Of a stretch of DNA of 8,781 bases, positions 1 through 5,611 are shown piece after piece. The DNA is from UBA5209 sp964625015 (GTDB taxonomy: Bacteria; Patescibacteriota; Dojkabacteria; SC72). Position 1 is the first letter of the stretch. The number at the start of each line of letters is the position of its first letter. The stretch spans positions 1 to 8,781 of the forward strand of contig CAZUZI010000036.1 of the NCBI GenBank assembly GCA_964625015.1. Direction: 5' to 3'. Made by a program: the position numbers and the translations under genes. Under the pieces are notes generated by a model. The model saw nothing but the letters and a program-made list of their open reading frames with translations. It searched no databases and was not told the DNA's origin.

Positions 1-40
1 TGTAGGAAAAGAGGTGCCAGTAGACACAAATGAAGAATAA
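1..40 (+). CDS. C-terminal tail of an upstream gene (partial)
   Basis: Only the last dozen codons would be inside the window. The frame beginning at base 2 is open and reads VGKEVPVDTNEE before a TAA at 38-40. That acidic tail looks natural for a phage protein and would overlap the next gene by 11 bases, like other junctions here. A second frame is open from base 1 to a TGA at 31-33 (CRKRGASRHK), which would give an ATGA overlap with the next start. I cannot decide between them with certainty. The first is preferred because of its composition. No function can be inferred. Confidence 0.35.
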   Translation, partial: VGKEVPVDTNEE

Positions 41-1043
41 ATTTGTTGTAGTTGGGGACTTACACTGTTCCCCAACTACTTTAAATATCACTTATCAGGT
101 ATTTGAACTTTTGAAAACTTATTCTGATTATACACCTATATTCTTAGGAGACTTTTTTCATTCAAAAAATAGGTTAGATAGTAGATTTCTCATAGACTTG
201 TTTGGAATACTATCTACTTATAACAAAGAGTGCATTGTTATAAGCGGGAACCATGATTTCATAGATTCATCAACATCTCTGATAAGCATCTTGCCCTCCA
301 ACTTTATTAAAATAACAGTTCCTACAATAATAGAACGAGACAGCTATAAACTACTACTTATGCCTTATACCGCCCCTACTGAAGAAACTATGACTTATTT
401 AAAAGATCATATGTCTCAAGATACTATACTTTTGTCTCATATTGTTATAGACCAACTAACTGATCTTAACATAGAGAGTTTTCCTAAAGAACTTTTTGAC
501 AATTTTAAAGTAGTTCTCAACGGACATATACATTCAAGTGAAATAAAAGATAATATACTTCAATTAGGTGCAGTCTATCCAGTAAGTGTATCAGAAGTAG
601 AAAAGTACAACCCTTTCATTGTTTTCATTGAAGAAGGAGAAATTACAGACGTAAAACCACTAATGTTTTTTTCTATAGTCTCTGCTGATGAATACAGACC
701 TGAACTCAATCAAGAAAATGTGATAATAAAAACTAATAATCAAGATTTAATGGCCCAATATGATAAAGCGTTCAAAGTATTATTCACTGGTGTAAAAAAC
801 AAAGATCCTGAAGTTTCCAATGTGCTAGAGCTAAAACAATCTTTTGAAGAAACACTAAAGGATCAAATCTTGAGGGCAAAGCTGGACGAACCCACTTTAA
901 AATTACTAAAAGAAACCCTTCCAGATAACCTAAATCTTTGGGAAGAGAAATTAATTGTAAATGATATGTTGCACGCTATCAATTTAGCATTGGAGGATGC
1001 TAAAAAACTAAAAAATAAAAAGGAGAATTTATCTTATGCATGA
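30..1043 (+). CDS. sbcD: Mre11/SbcD/gp47-type recombination nuclease subunit
   Basis: This 337-residue calcineurin-like metallophosphoesterase has the family motifs in order: GDLH (D10, H12), GDFFH (D41), GNHD (N74, H75), SH (H137) and GHIH (H166, H168). These are the two-metal ligands and catalytic histidine expected of Mre11/SbcD. Its length is very close to T4 gp47 and shorter than bacterial SbcD, so the phage branch fits best. The residues after about 210 would form the capping region and the helix that docks on the Rad50 partner. By family knowledge it is a Mn-dependent nuclease that trims DNA ends when bound to its ATPase partner, encoded just downstream at 1194-2927. The ATG is forced by an in-frame TAG at 21-23. 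The best ribosome binding site, GAGGTG at 11-16, is 13 bases away, which is long, so coupling to the upstream gene is plausible. The gene symbol is a family label. Confidence 0.93.
   Translation: MKNKFVVVGDLHCSPTTLNITYQVFELLKTYSDYTPIFLGDFFHSKNRLDSRFLIDLFGILSTYNKECIVISGNHDFIDSSTSLISILPSNFIKITVPTIIERDSYKLLLMPYTAPTEETMTYLKDHMSQDTILLSHIVIDQLTDLNIESFPKELFDNFKVVLNGHIHSSEIKDNILQLGAVYPVSVSEVEKYNPFIVFIEEGEITDVKPLMFFSIVSADEYRPELNQENVIIKTNNQDLMAQYDKAFKVLFTGVKNKDPEVSNVLELKQSFEETLKDQILRAKLDEPTLKLLKETLPDNLNLWEEKLIVNDMLHAINLALEDAKKLKNKKENLSYA
1021..1025 (+). promoter_or_regulatory. Ribosome binding site of the 56-residue micro-gene
   Basis: AGGAG lies 10 bases before the ATG at 1036 and inside the last codons of the nuclease gene. 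It is the main evidence that the short reading frame at 1036-1206 is translated. Confidence 0.7.
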
Positions 1044-1206
1044 GGTATTGATACGTAAATTATCATTAAAATTAGAAGTCTTAATAGAAAAAGTAACAAA
1101 GATGGAGGAGAGGTTAAGACATTTAGAAACTTTATTGGAAGTAGGTAAAAATCCCAAAGACGATCTTATACAATTTACTTCTGGAGATGATGAGTGGTGG
1201 AAATGA
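1036..1206 (+). CDS. 56-residue coiled-coil protein between the nuclease subunits
   Basis: This short gene starts at ATG 1036, overlaps the preceding stop by 8 bases, and ends at TGA 1204-1206, inside the start region of the Rad50-like gene. It has its own AGGAG at 1021-1025. The first 40 residues look like one amphipathic helix with Leu/Ile/Val at heptad-like spacing (LIRKLSLKLEVLIEKV, then MEERLRHLETLLEV). A short polar acidic tail follows, ending GDDEWWK. There is no signal peptide and no metal-binding motif. Without it, about 150 bases between two tightly packed genes would be non-coding, which is out of keeping with the rest of the window. I do not recognise the family. Its position and helical character suggest, as inference only, a partner that binds the coiled-coil base of the Mre11-Rad50-like complex or regulates it. 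Confidence 0.82.
   Translation: MHEVLIRKLSLKLEVLIEKVTKMEERLRHLETLLEVGKNPKDDLIQFTSGDDEWWK
1183..1186 (+). promoter_or_regulatory. Ribosome binding site deciding the start of the Rad50-like gene
   Basis: GGAG lies 7 bases before the GTG at 1194 and 16 bases before the in-frame ATG at 1203. The spacing favours GTG. The ATG overlaps the upstream TGA as ATGA, so starting there by re-initiation remains possible. Confidence 0.5.
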
Positions 1207-2927
1207 TTAACATAACTTTCCTCTCTTTAGAATTGACTAATTACAGAAAGATAGTACATCTTCAGTTAGGATTAGCCAACAAAGGAGTTGTAAGAGTAGA
1301 GGGCCGTAACGGTTCAGGAAAATCTAGTATATTTGAAGGACTTACTTGGATCTTGTTTGGCATAGATTCTAGGAAGAGCAATATAAAATCTATTATTCGT
1401 TTTGGGGAATCTAAAGCTGCTGGAGTCTTGAATTTTAAAATAAAAGATACTACGTACAAGATAGTTAGAGAGCGCACCCCTACTATGACTGATACTACTG
1501 TATTTCAAGACAATAAAGAATTAAAATTCAATACTGCCAAAGATGCTCAGGTTTTTATTGACTCTATTTTAGGGATGGATGCAAACACTTTCTATAAACT
1601 GATTTTCCTTAGACAGTATAATGTAGAAAGTTTTTTTGAACAAACGGATTCCTATCAAAAGTCTTTTTTAGATGCAATTTTTGATTTTTCAATATTCAAC
1701 ACACTATACGATCATTATGATTCCCTGATAAAAAACATAAGTAATCTTAAGAACGAATTTTCACAAATATTTAATTGGTTAGAGTCTGAAAAAAACACCC
1801 TTATAGAAGAGAATAATAGGTTGAAAACTCTTACTCCGCAACAGATAAATACCTCTATTTATGAAAATGAACTCAAGGAACTAACAGATAGAATAAATTT
1901 ATCAGTAAGCGAAATCGAGGGGCTTGCTTCACAACAAGAGGTTATAAATAAAGAAATCCCCCTAAAAAAACAAGTTATTTCCGAATTGGAAATATCTATA
2001 AAACAGTTCAAAGAAAAAGAAAAATTCTTCCCTGAAAAGGTAGATCTTTACAGAGAAAGTCTAGATGCAGGTAAATGTGTAGTATGTGATAGAAAACTAA
2101 CTCAAACCCTAGAAAAAAGATTTAATTCCGTACTAATAGAGCTTGCCTCCTTGCATGAGGATCTAAAAACTATGAATACTAATTTAATTAAAGAAAAAGA
2201 AGACCATGATACTCTGACTTCTAAACTACGTGAACTTTCATTCAAAATACAGGGGATACAATATAATAAAAATTCTTTTGAATCCAAAATTAAATCAATT
2301 CACGAAACTATTGAGCAGAATATCAAATTACAAGAGAATGTGGAAGAATTAATTAAATCTAGGGACGATATAATAAAGGCCAACAGTGATAGAATCAATA
2401 TTATTAATCAAACAATAGATATTGATTTTTGGACGCTTGTTGAAGAATGTTATAAAAAATTAGTAATTATAAGGGATCTCTTTGGTAAAAAAGGATTAAA
2501 AAATAATTTTCTGGAGGTTTATACTACCGCATTGGCAGCTAATATAAACTCTGTTTTAGAAAAAGTGTTACCAGATACTAAAATAGATATTTGTACTGAA
2601 AAACAATTAACTTCTGGAGATACTAAACGGGCAATAGATGTTAAAATCACAAAAAACAATAATTTACTAGGCTATTTTGATTTAAGCGGAGGAGAAAGAA
2701 AACGATTAGATCTAGCATTTATTTTAGCAACACACTCCTTGTTAGAGAATCTTGGAGACTTCTCATCTAATATTCTTATACTGGATGAGGCGTTTGACGG
2801 TTTAGATGCTGAAGGCATGGAACATTTCTCCGATTATTTGAGGGGCTATGCTAAAAGCAGTATTTTTGTGATAACACATACTCCATATACTACGTATTCA
2901 GATAATTTAATTCTCATGGAGGATTAA
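1194..2927 (+). CDS. sbcC: Rad50/SbcC/gp46-type recombination ATPase subunit
   Basis: This is an SMC-like ABC ATPase of 577 residues from the GTG start, or 574 from the ATG at 1203. In order it has Walker A GRNGSGKS (37-44), a Q-loop glutamine at 141 (FLRQYN), and a long coiled coil at about 160-294. The zinc hook is C295-V-V-C298, and the returning coil covers about 299-430. The signature LSGGERKR starts at 497, Walker B ILILDEAFDGLD carries D531 and E532, and the H-loop histidine is H562. The chain is about half the length of bacterial SbcC and close to T4 gp46, the short-coil phage form. In the family, two such subunits dimerise on ATP, join through a shared zinc at the hook, and gate the Mre11-type nuclease (here at 30-1043). 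The start is uncertain by three codons. All catalytic motifs are intact. Confidence 0.94.
   Translation: MVEMINITFLSLELTNYRKIVHLQLGLANKGVVRVEGRNGSGKSSIFEGLTWILFGIDSRKSNIKSIIRFGESKAAGVLNFKIKDTTYKIVRERTPTMTDTTVFQDNKELKFNTAKDAQVFIDSILGMDANTFYKLIFLRQYNVESFFEQTDSYQKSFLDAIFDFSIFNTLYDHYDSLIKNISNLKNEFSQIFNWLESEKNTLIEENNRLKTLTPQQINTSIYENELKELTDRINLSVSEIEGLASQQEVINKEIPLKKQVISELEISIKQFKEKEKFFPEKVDLYRESLDAGKCVVCDRKLTQTLEKRFNSVLIELASLHEDLKTMNTNLIKEKEDHDTLTSKLRELSFKIQGIQYNKNSFESKIKSIHETIEQNIKLQENVEELIKSRDDIIKANSDRINIINQTIDIDFWTLVEECYKKLVIIRDLFGKKGLKNNFLEVYTTALAANINSVLEKVLPDTKIDICTEKQLTSGDTKRAIDVKITKNNNLLGYFDLSGGERKRLDLAFILATHSLLENLGDFSSNILILDEAFDGLDAEGMEHFSDYLRGYAKSSIFVITHTPYTTYSDNLILMED
2917..2922 (+). 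promoter_or_regulatory. Ribosome binding site of the Hjc-like resolvase gene
   Basis: TGGAGG lies 8 bases before the ATG at 2931 and is embedded in the last codons of the Rad50-like gene. Confidence 0.7.
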
Positions 2928-2930
2928 TCA

Positions 2931-3398
2931 ATGGGTAAATCTAGCTGGAAATACTTTGAGAGAAGAATAGCTAAAAAAATTGCTGATATGTGGGGGTTGA
3001 CATATAATGAAAATGTTCTTCGCACTCCCGGCAGTGGAAGTATGTCAAACTTCAAGGGAGATATAATTGTTATAGGAGAAAATTTTCCTCTTCATATAGA
3101 GTGTAAGTTTGGCTACGAATTCAGTTTAGAAGATATTGCCAAAGATAAGGCTACTATAAAAAGTTTTGTAAAACAAGCAGAAGAAGATTGTCCAAAAAAT
3201 AAAATTCCCGTAATAATACTATCACGTCCTTACTATGGCATATATGTTATTATAGATCTAAAACACGTCAATACTAATTTTCCTCTACATACAACATTTT
3301 TGAATTTTGTGATGAGAACGAATAATTATCTTGTAATTCAATTACAAGACTTGAAAAAAGCATACGAAAGGGGGTTGTTAGTTGAAAAATCTTTATAA
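2931..3398 (+). CDS. Hjc-like Holliday-junction resolvase (PD-(D/E)XK nuclease)
   Basis: This 155-residue protein carries the compact motif set of archaeal and phage Hjc-type resolvases. It has a glutamate in the first helix (FERR, E10), the loop RTPGSGS (31-37), then GDIIV (D44) and IECK (E57, K59). These are the acidic and lysine residues of a PD-(D/E)XK metal site, and the R-x-P-x-S-G-S loop is especially typical of Hjc. The family is known to act as a dimer that cuts four-way DNA junctions symmetrically. Here it would resolve recombination intermediates or debranch replicating DNA before packaging. The C-terminal half (about 70-155) is less recognisable. It starts 3 bases after the Rad50-like stop and overlaps the next gene by 17 bases. 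An alternative is another phage PD-(D/E)XK endonuclease with different DNA specificity. Confidence 0.8.
   Translation: MGKSSWKYFERRIAKKIADMWGLTYNENVLRTPGSGSMSNFKGDIIVIGENFPLHIECKFGYEFSLEDIAKDKATIKSFVKQAEEDCPKNKIPVIILSRPYYGIYVIIDLKHVNTNFPLHTTFLNFVMRTNNYLVIQLQDLKKAYERGLLVEKSL
3367..3374 (+). promoter_or_regulatory. Ribosome binding site that fixes a TTG start
   Basis: AAAGGGGG lies 7 bases before TTG 3382-3384. An in-frame TAG at 3379-3381 sits immediately before that codon, and the next in-frame ATG is far downstream. Together these make TTG the only sensible start of the 229-residue gene. Confidence 0.75.
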
Positions 3399-4071
3399 GA
3401 AGTACGAAATTATAGCTGCTAAATTAGGAAAGAACAAACGCCCGATTCCATATACTACTTATATAGATTTATGGACAGAATTACATAATGAACTTGAAAG
3501 ATTAAACATTGATGCTTTTCAATTCTTGGAATTTACCCTAAACTATATGACTAATATCTACCCTAACTCCTTTTTTATGCGCAGTGGAACTCAATTCAAG
3601 TCTATAATCAGATATCTTAAACAGATACAATCTGGTGAAGAGGCAGTGAAAGATCAATCAAAAGATCTTATACAACAATATACTTCTTTATATTTATTAA
3701 CCTCTTTAGCTTATAATACTTTATTATTGTATGATTCAGATACTTTAGATACCGAGACATATTCAAACTCATTATATGAATTGATGTTAGCATACTCACC
3801 TATAATAATAGCATATAAAATAACTCATAATGAATTATTTTTAGAAATTGAAGGAGGAAAAGACAAGACATATCATGATTTTATTTTGCAGGGATATTTT
3901 AATAAATTTTTTGATTATTATGAGAATTTAAGACAACTGCCTAAAGAACAGGTGCTAGAAATATACAAAGATGCTTATAATAAATTAGATAATTTAAACA
4001 ATCAAATAACGAGTATAGAAAGCAGTATTTATTTAATGGGTACTATTGGTACTGGCGACTTTATTTTTTGA
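3382..4071 (+). CDS. Unrecognised 229-residue helical protein upstream of the helicase
   Basis: I do not recognise this family. The protein starts at TTG, directly after an in-frame stop, with a good ribosome binding site, and overlaps the resolvase gene by 17 bases. It looks soluble and mostly alpha-helical, rich in Tyr, Leu, Asn and Lys, with no signal peptide, nucleotide-binding motif or cysteine cluster. The first 90 residues (PIPYTTYIDLWTEL and following) read as a small basic helical domain. Residues about 95-150 are unusually rich in Leu and Tyr (LYLLTSLAYNTLLLYD) and could form a hydrophobic helical core. It ends in the hydrophobic tail TGDFIF. Its place directly before a DnaB-type helicase matches the common position of phage helicase loaders or primosome proteins, but that role is inferred from position alone. 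It lacks the AAA+ motifs of DnaC or DnaI, so any loader role would be of a non-ATPase kind. Confidence 0.85.
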   Translation: MKNLYKKYEIIAAKLGKNKRPIPYTTYIDLWTELHNELERLNIDAFQFLEFTLNYMTNIYPNSFFMRSGTQFKSIIRYLKQIQSGEEAVKDQSKDLIQQYTSLYLLTSLAYNTLLLYDSDTLDTETYSNSLYELMLAYSPIIIAYKITHNELFLEIEGGKDKTYHDFILQGYFNKFFDYYENLRQLPKEQVLEIYKDAYNKLDNLNNQITSIESSIYLMGTIGTGDFIF

Positions 4072-4077
4072 GGGGGG
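4071..4077 (+). promoter_or_regulatory. Ribosome binding site deciding the helicase start
   Basis: AGGGGGG lies 5 bases before ATG 4083. It lies inside the reading frame if the longer TTG-initiated form (from 4068) is assumed, so the ATG at 4083 is the true start. The helicase therefore begins 11 bases after the preceding stop. Confidence 0.8.
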
Positions 4078-4082
4078 TTTTT

Positions 4083-5363
4083 ATGAAGTTACATACGGTG
4101 CTGGCCTCATTTGTAAAATACCCTAAATTTCTATACGTAGTTGACAGCAAATTACTGCAAGCTGCATATAGTCAAGATGAGGCTTTTGGATTCTTTTTAA
4201 ATGAACTGGTAAGGCACTATAAAATCAACCCTCTTGAAGTTCCTAATATAGAGGGGTTGGTTGTTTCAGCTACCGCATCTAAAGAAAATGAATTTTTAAA
4301 TTTAAGTTTTATAGAAGCAGTTCCCGATTTTGACTTCACGGAGTCACAGGCAAAAGAATATATACGAGGGTGGATTTGGGAGTCTGCTACTAAAGTAATT
4401 CTTCCAAACCTTTCAAGTATAGAAGGATCTAATTATATAGAGGTTTTGAAATCTAGTTTAGATTCACCAATATCTACAACTAATATGCTGGATATTAAAC
4501 AAGATTTTGGTAAAATATCGGAAATTTACCGGCAATTATATCCAGTAAAAGAGTTTCCAATAGGAGTTCCAGCTTTAGATAGTTTATTAAAAGGGGGTAT
4601 AGGTCGTGGAGAATTAGCTATTCTACAAGCTGTAACTAATGTAGGTAAAACATGGTATGTGTTAAATAGTTGTCTGGCAAATGCTAGGAAGGGATTCAAT
4701 ACAGCATTTGTAAGTCTGGAAATGATTGAGGCCGAGATTTTGACTCGTATTGCTATGTTATTATTGAATAAACCATCAGAAGAGGTAGAATTAAAAAGAG
4801 AATCCACTATAAGGGAGATGCAGTATTTTTTAGAGCATAAAATGAAAGGGAACTTTACATTGATTAAAGATTCTCCCGGAGGTATGAGTGTTTATGATAT
4901 AGAACAGAGAATCAAACAAATAAAACTGCAATATGAATATAACCTAGATTATCTAGTAATTGACTATGATGATCTGATAAAATTGTCAGGTAGCGGGGAA
5001 AAACAATACATGGATATAGGACAATTATATAGAGATCTAAAATCCCTAGCACAAAGATACAATATAGGAGTATTAGTGGCCTCGCAGTTGAATAGAGAGG
5101 CAATGCACAATAGGGGGTCTGGATTACAAAACACTTCAGGAAGCATACAAAAGGTACAAATAGCAGATGTAGTAATTCATTTAGAAGATAGAGAAGCAGA
5201 AGGTTTGTTGCTTAGGATTAAAAAATCCAGACGTGGGATAAAGAATAAAGATGTAAGCGTAGTACCCGATTTTGAACACGGAGATTTGCTAGGCATACCT
5301 TTAAGCAGTTTGAATAATTACACTGTTCCATCATTTGAGAGTTTAGAGATTAGAGGGTTTTAA
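4083..5363 (+). CDS. dnaB: DnaB-type replicative DNA helicase
   Basis: This 426-residue protein has a RecA-like DnaB motor domain from about residue 157. It opens with the typical FPIGVPALDSLLKGGIGRGE. Walker A is AVTNVGKT (183-190; K189, T190) and Walker B is YLVIDYDDLI (D294). Next come GVLVASQLNREA, which matches the DnaB sensor-like motif, and SGSIQKVQIADVVIHL. The basic segment KKSRRG (380-385) is where the arginine finger lies in DnaB. The family forms a hexameric ring that unwinds DNA 5' to 3' at the fork. Partners would be the primase (from 8006) and polymerase (5611-8043) of the same operon. The first 150 residues do not look like a standard DnaB N-terminal domain. The alanine at the first P-loop position departs from the Gly consensus but is tolerated in this superfamily. 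The protein ends in EIRGF. RadA-like or recombinase readings are less likely given the motif set. Confidence 0.9.
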   Translation: MKLHTVLASFVKYPKFLYVVDSKLLQAAYSQDEAFGFFLNELVRHYKINPLEVPNIEGLVVSATASKENEFLNLSFIEAVPDFDFTESQAKEYIRGWIWESATKVILPNLSSIEGSNYIEVLKSSLDSPISTTNMLDIKQDFGKISEIYRQLYPVKEFPIGVPALDSLLKGGIGRGELAILQAVTNVGKTWYVLNSCLANARKGFNTAFVSLEMIEAEILTRIAMLLLNKPSEEVELKRESTIREMQYFLEHKMKGNFTLIKDSPGGMSVYDIEQRIKQIKLQYEYNLDYLVIDYDDLIKLSGSGEKQYMDIGQLYRDLKSLAQRYNIGVLVASQLNREAMHNRGSGLQNTSGSIQKVQIADVVIHLEDREAEGLLLRIKKSRRGIKNKDVSVVPDFEHGDLLGIPLSSLNNYTVPSFESLEIRGF

Positions 5364-5370
5364 AAGGAGG
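5364..5370 (+). promoter_or_regulatory. Strong ribosome binding site of the 78-residue gene
   Basis: AAGGAGG starts right after the helicase TAA and lies 4 bases before ATG 5375. It is a near-perfect Shine-Dalgarno sequence, which suggests high expression of the small protein. Confidence 0.75.
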
Positions 5371-5374
5371 TTTT

Positions 5375-5611
5375 ATGAGTAGCAAAATCACAGTTAGTTT
5401 AGGAGAAACAATCAACTTAGGCAACTATGAAAATTTAAAACTTTTCGTTGCTATTGAAAAAGAAGTGCCTAACGAAACCGTAGAGGATAAAACTGCTTTT
5501 CTTGCAGAAACAAAAGCACTGTTTGAAATGGCTAATAAAGCCATAGAACTACAAAAAGATGAAACTCCCGAAGAATCAAAAACAGTGAAATTCAATATAA
5601 GGGGCTTTTGA
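5375..5611 (+). CDS. Unrecognised 78-residue acidic protein between helicase and polymerase
   Basis: I do not recognise the function with confidence. The protein is small, soluble and acidic. The first 30 residues (KITVSLGETINLGNYENLKL, then FVAIEKEV) look like beta strands around a Gly-Asn turn. A helix (about 38-60, AFLAETKALFEMANKAIEL) follows, then a charged linker (KDETPEES) and a short terminal strand ending KFNIRGF. It has a near-perfect ribosome binding site, so it may be made in quantity. Its last four residues match those of the helicase. Its stop overlaps the polymerase start as TGATG, implying translational coupling. A role as a small replisome accessory or single-strand-binding-like factor can be imagined from position and expression, but nothing in the sequence proves it. 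Confidence 0.87.
   Translation: MSSKITVSLGETINLGNYENLKLFVAIEKEVPNETVEDKTAFLAETKALFEMANKAIELQKDETPEESKTVKFNIRGF
5599..5604 (+). promoter_or_regulatory. Ribosome binding site deciding the polymerase start
   Basis: AAGGGG, within the last codons of the 78-residue gene, lies 6 bases before ATG 5611. It favours the ATG over the in-frame TTG at 5608. The stop of the upstream gene (5609-5611) shares one base with this start codon. Confidence 0.75.

Noticed and set aside
4068..4082. Longer helicase form starting at TTG 4068.
   Set aside because: It would translate through the helicase's own ribosome binding site. ATG 4083 has that site at a good distance.
4061..4085. T6 and G6 runs at the junction of the 229-residue gene and the helicase, which could suggest a -1 frameshift fusing the two.
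   Set aside because: The zero-frame codons ATT TTT do not form a canonical slippery heptamer. The G run is well explained as the ribosome binding site for ATG 4083, and both proteins look complete.
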